Notes under the pieces: generated by a model
Database searches by the model: none
The model's input: the letters and a program-made list of their open reading frames with translations, nothing else
Told to the model about the DNA's origin: nothing
Position numbers and translations under genes: made by a program
Assembly: GCA_038236865.1 (NCBI GenBank)
Contig: JBBRZI010000003.1
Coordinates: 1-64,000 of the forward strand
Length of the DNA stretch: 64,000 nucleotides
Reading direction: 5' to 3'
Origin: UBA4729 sp038236865
GTDB lineage: Bacteria > Patescibacteriota > Saccharimonadia > Saccharimonadales > UBA4665
Shown: positions 57,512-64,000 of the stretch, piece by piece
How the letters are laid out: each line of letters begins with the position of its first letter
Numbering within the stretch: position 1 is the stretch's first letter

Positions 57512-57637
57512 TGGTTCGATGCGAAAACTCATGGATAAACTTAACTTTTTATGTTGGTGAAAGTATCCCTATTTGTACCATGCTTATGTTTCGACTGTCA
57601 AACCTTGCCGCTCGCCATGCTCTACAATGATAAGTAT

Positions 57638-57797
57638 GAACCCACTTCATATCTCCTCCCTGTTCCAAACCATCCTGGCGGCACCAGCCAACAGTTTTGA
57701 TTATTCGTGTACCCACGGGTACACTCCGTCGCAAGAACTATTGCCTGGCACTCACCAGACTGGCTTTTACTACCGAGAGGAGATATGAAGTGGGTTC
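57638..57797 (+). repeat. 160-bp hairpin element, copy 2
   Basis: Outer arms GAACCCACTTCATATCTCC and GGAGATATGAAGTGGGTTC form a perfect 19-bp stem. Inner segments (CCAGCCAACAGTTTTG against CAAGAACTATTGCCTGG, and the tip GTGTACCC/GGGTACAC) mirror copy 1 at 8137-8298 when read towards the downstream gene. Where the stem differs from copy 1, the base and its partner change together (first arm T/second arm A against G/C; TCC/GGA against ACC/..., with GTG in copy 1). It ends one base before the ATG of the AlkA-like gene, so a ribosome binding site (GAGGAG) is inside the 3' arm. Confidence 0.85.
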
Positions 57798-57798
57798 T

Positions 57799-58419
57799 AT
57801 GGACAAACAGCTACGCCTAGCCGCCCAACATCTGAGCCAACACGACGCCCAGCTGGCACCGGTTATCGCCCGCAGCGGTCTGGCGACGTTCGTACCCCAC
57901 AGCGACTATTACCGGTCACTGACTGATTCGATCATCGGCCAACAGCTCAGCGTCAAAGCCGCCGATTCAATCCAGCGCCGCTTCCGAGAGCTATTTGGGG
58001 GCGACTTCCCCACTCCCGAATGCATTCTCAAAAAGTCGATCGCCGACGTGCGTAGCGTCGGCCTGAGCGGTGCCAAAGCCAACTACATCCGTGACCTGGC
58101 CGAGCACATCAGCGACGGCCGCCTGACGTTTAACAACATTGATCGGCAGACCAACCAGCAAATCATCGCCGAACTCACCGACGTCAAAGGCATCGGTGAA
58201 TGGACGGTCCACATGTTTCTGATGTTCTGCATGGGGCGCCTCGATGTCCTACCAACCGGCGACCTCGGCATCCGTAATGGTATCCGCGCCTTGTACACGC
58301 TGGAAACCCTGCCGACGCCAACTGAGGTCCGCGACCTCGCCGCGGCGAACCACTGGCACCCTTACGAATCAGTCGCCAGCTGGTATATCTGGGAATCCTA
58401 CGACACTAAACCCCTCTAG
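57799..58419 (+). CDS. DNA-3-methyladenine glycosylase-like protein (AlkA type)
   Basis: 206 residues of the HhH-GPD family. Landmarks: YYRSLTDSIIGQQLSVKAADSI, RRFRELFGGDFPTP, SVGLSGAKANYIRDLAEHI, and the hairpin plus catalytic Asp in TDVKGIGEWTVHMFLMFCMGRLDVLPTGDLGIRNG (Asp in DLGIR). Enzymes of this group remove alkylated bases from DNA. The start is the ATG at 57799, immediately after the 160-bp hairpin element, inside which the only good Shine-Dalgarno site lies; the frame runs on through the element only by chance. The 3' gene neighbour reads the other way. Confidence 0.88.
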   Translation: MDKQLRLAAQHLSQHDAQLAPVIARSGLATFVPHSDYYRSLTDSIIGQQLSVKAADSIQRRFRELFGGDFPTPECILKKSIADVRSVGLSGAKANYIRDLAEHISDGRLTFNNIDRQTNQQIIAELTDVKGIGEWTVHMFLMFCMGRLDVLPTGDLGIRNGIRALYTLETLPTPTEVRDLAAANHWHPYESVASWYIWESYDTKPL

Positions 58420-58436
58420 CTGAATCTAGCGAAGTC

Positions 58437-59321
58437 CTAAACGGGGACGTCGGCTGGATAGTCGAGCGGCGCTCGATCAGACACGGCTAACTGATTGGGA
58501 AATTCCCGGGTCAGTCGGGCAACATCGGCCGCCGATAAATCCCAGCCGAGCGCTCCGAGATTCTCTTCGAGGTGAGCCAGTTGCGTCGTTTTCGGAATGG
58601 TCACGACATTAGGTTGGGCCAGCAGCCAATTGAGCGCCACCTGATAGGGTGTTTTGTGATACGTATTCGCAATATCTTGTAATAGGGTGCTGTCGACGAG
58701 CAAGCCTTTTTCCAGCGGGCCCCAGGCGCTCACCAGCACGTCGTTGGTCTGACAGTAATCGATAACGCCCCGCACGGCGGCCTCCCGGCAGCGCAGGCTG
58801 TAGTGCAACTGGTTGCAGACCAGTTTATTGGCGGTATGGTTCTGGGTATCTACAAATCGGTTAACGCTCATATTACACACCCCGATGTGCCGAACGAGTC
58901 CTTGGGCCACCAGGTCATCCATTGCCCGCATCGTCTCACTAATAGGGATACCAGGTTCGGGGTAGCGGTGTAACAGGTATAAATCCAAATAATCGGTACC
59001 GAGGCGCTGGAGGCTGGCGTGGAGGGCGCTGACTACGCCGTCGTAACTTTGATTGGCCGCCGAAACTTTCGACACGATTTTCAGGCTGGCGCGGTCGTAG
59101 CCCTTAATGGCTTGGCCGACCAACTCCTCGCTGTGGCCATTACCGTATAGCTCCGCCGTATCGAGGTGGGTAATACCGTGGTCGAGCGCGGACTGGATGG
59201 CCGCAATGTCAGCTTGATCGTTGGAGTTGTCCGCCGCCATCCGGCCGCCCATCTGCCAGGTGCCAAGCCCGTAGACTGGTAGCGAAAAGCCACTGTCGAG
59301 TTGTTTAACAGGAATGTTCAT
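58437..59321 (-). CDS. Aldo/keto reductase
   Basis: 294 residues of the NADPH-dependent aldo-keto reductase family. The barrel starts SGFSLPVYGLGTWQMGG. The catalytic tetrad is represented by Asp and Tyr in HLDTAELYGNGHSEELVG, Lys in LKIVSKVSA and His in LYLLHRYPEP. The late VALNWLLAQPNVVTIPKTTQ is the usual NADP phosphate loop region. The substrate is not predictable. It ends 17 bp from the convergent AlkA-like gene and starts 6 bp after the stop of aspS, with which it may be co-transcribed. Confidence 0.9.
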   Translation of the reverse strand: MNIPVKQLDSGFSLPVYGLGTWQMGGRMAADNSNDQADIAAIQSALDHGITHLDTAELYGNGHSEELVGQAIKGYDRASLKIVSKVSAANQSYDGVVSALHASLQRLGTDYLDLYLLHRYPEPGIPISETMRAMDDLVAQGLVRHIGVCNMSVNRFVDTQNHTANKLVCNQLHYSLRCREAAVRGVIDYCQTNDVLVSAWGPLEKGLLVDSTLLQDIANTYHKTPYQVALNWLLAQPNVVTIPKTTQLAHLEENLGALGWDLSAADVARLTREFPNQLAVSDRAPLDYPADVPV

Positions 59322-59327
59322 AGCGGT

Positions 59328-61082
59328 TTATTCAACCGTTTCGATGTGTAATTCTTTGAGTTGGGCGGCTTCGACGACGCTCGGTGAGCTCATCATCACA
59401 TCGACGCCGGAGCCGTTCTTGGGGAAAGCTACGACTTCACGAATGTTAGTCTCGCCAGTCAGCTCCATCAGAATCCGATCGATGCCGAAGGCACAGCCGG
59501 CGTGCGGTGGCGCCCCGTACTTAAAGGCGCCAATCATAGCCCCAAACCGGGCATCGACGTAGGCCTTATCGTAACCGAGCACGCCAAAGACTTCGTACAT
59601 CACTTCCGGGTTGTGATTGCGGACACCGCCCGAGCAGATTTCGTAGCCGTTCATAACCATATCGTACTGATCGGCGACAATGCTGAGTTTGTCGGTGCCG
59701 CGTAGCGCCGTTAGGCCACCTTTGGGCATTGAAAATGGGTTGTGACTGAAGTCGAGCTTCTGGGTAGCTTCGTCAATTTCGTAGAACGGGAAGTCAATAA
59801 TCCAGGCCAAGGCGATAATGTTGGGGTCTTTGAGTTTGAAGTGGTTGGCAAATTCAACCCGGAGCCGGCCGAGCACCTTATTGACGACCGTCCGTGTATC
59901 GGCGCCAAAGAAGACGATGTCGCCGTCAGCCGCACCAGTTTTAAGTTTGATAGTGGCGAGTTCGTCCGGCTGCAAAAATTTGGCAATCGGCGATTTAACG
60001 TCGCCATCAGCGAAGTTCAGGTAGGCTAGGCCACCGGCACCTTCGGCTTTGGCAATGTCGGTAAAGCTATCGATTTGCGAACGGCTAAGGCTGGCGGCAC
60101 CCGGCACGCAGATAGCTTTGACGGCCCCGCCACTTTTGATGGCATTGGTAAAGACGCCGAAGCCGGAGGTGGCGAGTTCGTCCGATAGCTCAATCAGCTC
60201 CATGCCGTAGCGCAAATCTGGCTTGTCGGAACCGTAGCGCTCCATCGACTCAACGTAGGTCAGGCGCGGGATGTCGGCGCTGAGCAGTTGCTTGCCAGCA
60301 AAGTCGGTCACCAGGCTTTTGATCAGTGGCTCGGTTAGGGCCCGGACTTCTTCGCCGTCTTCAACGAACGACATCTCAAGATCGAGCTGGTAGAACTCGC
60401 CGTAGAGTCGGTCGGCGCGCGGATCTTCGTCGCGGAAACAGGCGGCCAGCTGGTAGTAGCGGGCAACACCGCCAACCATTAGTAACTGCTTGAACTGTTG
60501 CGGGGCTTGCGGCAGGGCGTAGAACGTACCGGGGTGGATACGGGACGGTATCAGAAAATCACGGGCACCCTCGGGGCTGGAGTTGGCGATAATCGGCGTC
60601 GTAACTTCGGTGAAATCACGGGCTTCCATGAAGTCGCGAATCCGCTTGTAGGCTTCGGCGCGTTTTTTTAGCATGGTCTGCATTTTGGGTCGCCGCAGGT
60701 CGAGGTAGCGGTATTTCAGGCGCAGGTCTTCGCTCGCCATGGCTTCGCCGTGCAGCTGGATTGGCAGGGGCTCTGACCGGTTCAAAATCACCAAGTCATC
60801 GACTTTAAGCTCGACACCACCGGTGGTGATGTTCGGGTTCTTCAGGTGTTGCTCCCGCTCTCGCACCAGCCCGCTAGCACTAATCACAAACTCATCGCGT
60901 AACTGCTCGGCGAGCGCGAAAGCTTCAGCCGTCTCCGGCTGGATGACCAGCTGGGTGATGCCCTGGTGATCGCGAATGTCGATAAATATCAGCCCGCCGT
61001 GGTCGCGGCGTGATTGCACCCAGCCTTTGAGTGTAATAGTGTCGCCAACGTGAGTGGTGACTTCAGAACTGAGAATCCTCAT
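59328..61082 (-). CDS. aspS: Aspartyl-tRNA synthetase
   Basis: Charges tRNA-Asp. 584 residues of the bacterial type. An OB-fold anticodon-binding domain (about 1-110, VTLKGWVQSRRDHGGLIFIDIRDHQGITQLV), class II core with motif 2 FRDEDPRADRLYGEFYQLDLEM, the bacterial GAD insertion (about 285-405) and motif 3 GAPPHAGCAFGIDRILME near the end. The ATG at 61082 follows an AGGAG site about nine bases away. The sequence is intact. No partner subunit genes are near, and whether it is discriminating or not depends on the genome's Asn pathway. Confidence 0.97.
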   Translation of the reverse strand: MRILSSEVTTHVGDTITLKGWVQSRRDHGGLIFIDIRDHQGITQLVIQPETAEAFALAEQLRDEFVISASGLVREREQHLKNPNITTGGVELKVDDLVILNRSEPLPIQLHGEAMASEDLRLKYRYLDLRRPKMQTMLKKRAEAYKRIRDFMEARDFTEVTTPIIANSSPEGARDFLIPSRIHPGTFYALPQAPQQFKQLLMVGGVARYYQLAACFRDEDPRADRLYGEFYQLDLEMSFVEDGEEVRALTEPLIKSLVTDFAGKQLLSADIPRLTYVESMERYGSDKPDLRYGMELIELSDELATSGFGVFTNAIKSGGAVKAICVPGAASLSRSQIDSFTDIAKAEGAGGLAYLNFADGDVKSPIAKFLQPDELATIKLKTGAADGDIVFFGADTRTVVNKVLGRLRVEFANHFKLKDPNIIALAWIIDFPFYEIDEATQKLDFSHNPFSMPKGGLTALRGTDKLSIVADQYDMVMNGYEICSGGVRNHNPEVMYEVFGVLGYDKAYVDARFGAMIGAFKYGAPPHAGCAFGIDRILMELTGETNIREVVAFPKNGSGVDVMMSSPSVVEAAQLKELHIETVE

Positions 61083-61207
61083 GACTTGTAACTCCTGTTT
61101 AGATAGATGCGCGGCTTGGCCCGGGTCGATAGCGCGCAGCTGACAGCTTCAGCTCCGGCCGACCCAATAATTCATATGTAGCCGAGCGTTACCCCTACTC
61201 ATGTCTG

Positions 61208-62257
61208 TTATTCTACCACTTCAGGGGTGGTTTCGTCAGCTTTTTCGGCCACCTGGGCCGCGGACTTAGCTTTCAAGTGCCGGCCGGCCACGGCTGGGAG
61301 GTCGGCGTATTGTTCAAAATCGTCGCCGGGCATGTGCCCGAGTAGTTGTTTCAGCACTGACTCGACGGTCACCACGCCGACGTATTCCTCAAAACTATTG
61401 ACGACGACAAACAGCGGGTAGTTCGTCACAAAGAAGGCGTGCAAAGCTTCGCTCAGGCTATCGCTCTCGTGCAGGTAATAGACAGTTTTGTCCATGTGCT
61501 CGCTGACTTGCCCGGAGCTCATTAAGCCGAGCGTCTGGCTCTGCAGTATGCCGCAAATACTGCCCTTCGGCTTATCCTTGACGAGCACGAATGGCTGGTC
61601 GAGCTTGTGCAGTTCGTCGATCAAAACCGGTCCGACGATTTCGTGCATCAGGATCGTCTTAATGCTCGCCCGCGGCGTCAAAATACTGCTGACTTGACGG
61701 TCGCCGAAGCTGAGGGCGCTGGAAATAATGGCGAGTTCTTCGGAACTCAGCCGGTTATCGGCCTGGTGGGCCTGGCGTTCCAGCAGCTCCATGACATCAG
61801 ATCGTTCAAAAATGCCGGTGTGGGCCGGAGCGGTGTAGCGGCGTTCAATCTGTTGGGCGCCGCGACTGATCAGTGGGTGCAAGTAATTAAGCAGCCAGAC
61901 AATCGGCGGTGTCATCAGGATGGCCAAGCGGGCACCAACTGGCGTGACCCGGCTGGCCGGCAGCCAAGAAAAAGCCGCCCACAGCAACAGCAAAACCGCC
62001 GTGATGCTCAACCACAGGGGCGCCTGGCGGGCCAGCAGTACGACTCCCCCGGCACTCGTCAAACCAATAAACAGCCATAGCAAGGCCCGCAAGCTACTGC
62101 CATAGGCGACAGCCGTATACAGCCGACTAGCCAGCGCGTCGTGGCGTTCGGCAAGGCGCTTAAGTTCGCGCCGCGGCACGTAGTAGTAAGTTTTTCGGAT
62201 CACCACACCGGCCAGGGCGAGTGCGAGCAGGAAAGTGGCAAAGATAGAGCTCGTCAT
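61208..62257 (-). CDS. CNNM/CorC-like CBS domain membrane protein
   Basis: 349 residues. The N-terminal DUF21-like domain has three spans (about 4-22, 52-72 and 82-100, with LALALAGVVIRKTYYYVPRRELKRL between), then a linker (SSEELAIISSALSFGDRQVSSILTPRASIKTI) that leads into a CBS pair, with VESVLKQLLGHMPGD as the second CBS. The HlyC/CorC transporter-associated domain seems missing. Related proteins move or sense magnesium or cobalt. It is one gene upstream of aspS, 125 bp from the start of aspS. Confidence 0.85.
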   Translation of the reverse strand: MTSSIFATFLLALALAGVVIRKTYYYVPRRELKRLAERHDALASRLYTAVAYGSSLRALLWLFIGLTSAGGVVLLARQAPLWLSITAVLLLLWAAFSWLPASRVTPVGARLAILMTPPIVWLLNYLHPLISRGAQQIERRYTAPAHTGIFERSDVMELLERQAHQADNRLSSEELAIISSALSFGDRQVSSILTPRASIKTILMHEIVGPVLIDELHKLDQPFVLVKDKPKGSICGILQSQTLGLMSSGQVSEHMDKTVYYLHESDSLSEALHAFFVTNYPLFVVVNSFEEYVGVVTVESVLKQLLGHMPGDDFEQYADLPAVAGRHLKAKSAAQVAEKADETTPEVVE

Positions 62258-62446
62258 TCCCCCTAGTTTATAATTATTACGCTTATTTTTAAAGCGGTCG
62301 GATTAGGAACTAGAGAATAGGAATTAGGAATTAGCTTGACCTGCAGCAGCTCACCCCTAATTGCTAGTTACTAAACACTAATCCCTATAACGCTATATTT
62401 CATAGTATACTAGGAGTAATTAGTGAAATGAGGGAGATAAGTTTGT
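62258..62446. repeat. Intergenic inverted repeat of GGAATTAG/CTAATTGC words, before the thiol protein
   Basis: TAGGAATTAGGAATTAGC at about 62319-62336 is answered by CTAATTGCTAGTTACTAAAC at about 62361-62380, so a hairpin can form. It resembles the other low-complexity intergenic repeats. The promoter of the DsbA-like gene is probably in the A/T-rich part at about 62400-62430 (TATATTTCATAGTATACTAGG). Confidence 0.5.
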
Positions 62447-63115
62447 ATGTCTAAGCAATTTTGGGCAGTTATCATTGTAGTCATCCTAGCGCTGGTCGGC
62501 ATCTATGCCTTTACCGGTAATAAATCAACCGGCACCAGCACGGCCAGTTCGCAGCCGACTAACCATGTCATCGGCCAGGGCACGTCCGGTGTCACGTTAG
62601 AGGAGTACGGCGATTACCAGTGCCCCGCCTGTGGCCAGTACTACCCGATCATCAAAGCCGTCCAGGCCAAATACGGTGATGCCCTCAAGTTTCAATTCCG
62701 CAACTTCCCTCTCGTCAATTCACACCAAAACGCTTTTGCCGCCGCTAGGGCCGCCGAAGCCGCCAGCCTGCAGGGCAAATTCTGGGAAATGCACGATGCC
62801 ATCTACGCCAGCCAGGCCCAGTGGTCGAATTCGACCAGTGCCAGCCAAATATTTGAACAGTACGCCAGCCAGCTCAAGCTCAACGTCGCCCAGTTTAAGC
62901 AGGATTACGCCAGTATAGCCGTGAATAACGCTATCAACGCCGATACCGCAGCTGGCACCAAAGCCCATGTCCAAGGTACGCCCGCCTACTACCTCAACGG
63001 CAAGCCCATCCAAGTTGCCAACTCGCCAGCCGCTTTCGAAAAGCTGATTGACGCCGAAATCGCCCAGAAAGCTAAAACTGCTCCTTCGACCGCTGCACCA
63101 AAACCGGCCAACTAG
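62447..63115 (+). CDS. DsbA-like thioredoxin-fold protein, membrane anchored
   Basis: 222 residues. An N-terminal span (about 5-24, FWAVIIVVILALVGIYAFTG) is followed by a Ser/Thr-rich linker, then a DsbA-like thioredoxin domain: CPAC motif at 59-62 in YGDYQCPACGQYYPII, and the cis-proline in VQGTPAYYLNG at about 181-191. The helical insertion is between. It faces outside and should oxidise or shuffle cysteines in secreted proteins, such as the two-cysteine proteins at 43094 and 49942. Start ATG at 62447 with a GGGAGA site 10-12 bases away. No second cysteine partner gene (DsbB) is seen. Confidence 0.9.
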   Translation: MSKQFWAVIIVVILALVGIYAFTGNKSTGTSTASSQPTNHVIGQGTSGVTLEEYGDYQCPACGQYYPIIKAVQAKYGDALKFQFRNFPLVNSHQNAFAAARAAEAASLQGKFWEMHDAIYASQAQWSNSTSASQIFEQYASQLKLNVAQFKQDYASIAVNNAINADTAAGTKAHVQGTPAYYLNGKPIQVANSPAAFEKLIDAEIAQKAKTAPSTAAPKPAN

Positions 63116-63574
63116 AGCAGTCCTTTGCAGCCAGTTCATTCGGTTGCCCGGCTCGCGCTCAGAATAATGCTAGCTAGAGACATCACCGCCCCCACAATTC
63201 CGTAACTGCAATTTTCTCTTTTCTATCCTTACTTTGGGCCGCCAAAGTAACAAAGCTCCCGACCATCACTCTGCGCGGGGCCAAAAAGCAACTGATTACT
63301 GCGCCGTCAGAACTCCCTCCGGTCGGTCCCAGCTTCTATGTGTGAGAGGTCCGTCCTCTCACACTGCAGAGTTCTATCATACTGGCAACGATCTGGCATG
63401 GCGGCGATAAGACCAAATCCTGAGCTGTCATCCTGAACTTGTTTCAGGATCCAGACAAAGAGCTCATAGCCTGGATACCGGGCCGAGCCCGGCATGACAA
63501 GTCACAGCACTAACGCACGAGCAGCGCTAACTATGCAACTTTACGACTATCCAACTATGTGGCTACATGCCTAC
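63116..63574. other. 459-bp gene-free stretch with a REP-like palindrome
   Basis: At 63426-63499 GTCATCCTGAACTTGTTTC leads into a block that ends GGCATGAC and contains GGATACCGGGCCGAGCC, matching 49773-49789. Inside, TCATCCTGAAC and similar words recall a widespread bacterial REP family (I recognise GTCATCCTGAACTTGTTTCA). TGTGAGAGGTCC-GTCC-TCTCACA forms another hairpin at about 63339-63363. ACTATCCAACTATG words at about 63545-63560 belong to the low-complexity group. No gene seen. Confidence 0.55.
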
Positions 63575-63667
63575 CTAGTAGTGGATAAATTCGCGCCAGG
63601 TCGGGCGAAACACAGCCACCGCGATTCGTTCCGGTCGGCTCTCAACGATTTGGACTTTAACTGACAT
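63575..63667 (-). CDS. 30-residue microprotein with strong expression signals
   Basis: ATG at 63667, TAG at 63575. The start is MSVKVQIVESRPERIAVAVF and the end RPTWREFIHY. An AGGAG site is eight bases before the ATG and a near-consensus promoter lies at 63775-63803. There is a leader of about 105 bases with an ACGGGCGTTCTCCGTTTG hairpin-like region. The pattern (strong promoter, leader, good ribosome binding site, 29-30 codons) matches the unit at 30029-30213. It is a beta-hairpin-like charged peptide, not a membrane span. Function unknown. Confidence 0.6.
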   Translation of the reverse strand: MSVKVQIVESRPERIAVAVFRPTWREFIHY

Positions 63668-63774
63668 TTTTGTCGCTCCTGCAACCAACGCTCCACAAAC
63701 GGAGAACGCCCGTTACTTTACTTTTTTGTTGATGTTTTTGTCTCACACGGCTTTAGTGCCTATGAAGTGATATC

Positions 63775-63803
63775 AGTATATCCAAGTTGCTTATGGTTGT
63801 CAA
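63775..63803 (-). promoter_or_regulatory. Near-consensus promoter of the 30-residue microprotein
   Basis: TTGACA (63803-63798) and TATACT (63780-63775) on the minus strand, 17 bp apart. The start of the transcript would be near 63768, about 100 bases before the ATG. Confidence 0.8.
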
Positions 63804-63807
63804 AATT

Positions 63808-64000
63808 TTAACGTTTTGCGAACGAAACGTAGAGCCAATGGGTGTTACTGTACCGGGCGACGCTGCTGAGCAGCCCGTGCACGGGCCGGCGGCGGCGCAA
63901 GGCCTCGCGAACAGCACCGGACGATACATCGGGAGCGTAGCTGTCGAACACCACCAGGGCTTTTGGTTGGATGCGCCAAGCTGCCACCTGCTGTTGCACC
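63808..64000 (-). CDS. Nicotinate-nucleotide adenylyltransferase-like protein, C-terminal part
   Basis: The 63 visible residues end at a TAA at 63808; the rest is past the window edge. The motif DVSSGAVREALRRRRPVHGLLSSVARYSNTHWLYV matches the end of NadD-like nucleotidyltransferases (family SST-x-R-x3, then LVP-x-V-x-YI and HGLY). So I call it the C-terminus of an NadD-type enzyme that makes NaAD, or of a related cytidylyltransferase. The length of the gene cannot be known from here. Confidence 0.65.
   Translation of the reverse strand, partial: VQQQVAAWRIQPKALVVFDSYAPDVSSGAVREALRRRRPVHGLLSSVARYSNTHWLYVSFAKR

Noticed and set aside
1..64000. Recoding of UGA as glycine, as in Gracilibacteria
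   Set aside because: UGA acts as a normal stop in several genes, for example the Mur ligase and the RimB-like gene, and frames do not continue sensibly past it.

Overview
The window looks like a chromosomal piece of a Candidate Phyla Radiation bacterium, most probably a Saccharibacterium (TM7). This is inferred from the gene set, not from a search. The gene set includes small single-domain versions of housekeeping proteins (short HrcA, short TilS, a MutY-like glycosylase without cluster cysteines), a 67-residue MAYKHTN-type protein and a YGYGYGG-ended propeller protein of a kind I associate with this phylum, a RimK/RimB-like pair and an extended surface-protein repertoire. UGA is used as an ordinary stop, so the code is standard. 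Most genes lie on the minus strand in short, tightly packed operons, and GTG and TTG starts occur, some with strong Shine-Dalgarno sites.

Layout. 1-3 kb: two GH13 glycan enzymes. 3-6 kb: a RimK-type peptide ligase, a RimB-like aspartic protease and a second ATP-grasp protein. 6-12 kb: the heat-shock locus, in minus-strand order hrcA-grpE, dnaK, NYN nuclease, small protein, dnaJ, with two CIRCE operators over consensus-like promoters. 12-22.7 kb: core genes (guanylate kinase, release-factor-like baeRF protein, lepA, murJ, ftsH, tilS, a histidine phosphatase, a HAM1-type NTP pyrophosphatase). 22.9-40.2 kb: an accessory zone bounded by CAT-anticodon tRNA genes, with duplicated tRNA 3' ends, two related SAM methyltransferases, two MFS permeases, surface and membrane proteins, a diacylglycerol-kinase-like operon with two tiny membrane proteins, and an IS3 element. 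40-64 kb: mostly core and conserved genes (DivIC/FtsL-like, PAS protein, tdk, dus, ABC exporter, MurC/Mpl-type ligase, a NUDIX-MazG-Sua5 operon, MutY-like and AlkA-like glycosylases, aspS, a CBS-domain membrane protein, a DsbA-like thiol protein and the end of a NadD-like gene).

The most unusual signals are non-coding. First, two 160-bp hairpin elements (8137-8298 and 57638-57797) share a core and lie in the same orientation in front of unrelated genes; where the stems differ, both sides change together. Second, about 130-145 nt of related structured leader sits directly before the two plus-strand CAT tRNAs, again with a compensatory change. Third, two 29-30 residue reading frames each have a near-consensus promoter and a good ribosome binding site. 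Fourth, tRNA 3'-end direct repeats delimit a 3.2-kb island at tRNA-fMet and a small remnant at the tRNA at 23864. Function for all four is inferred from sequence alone.
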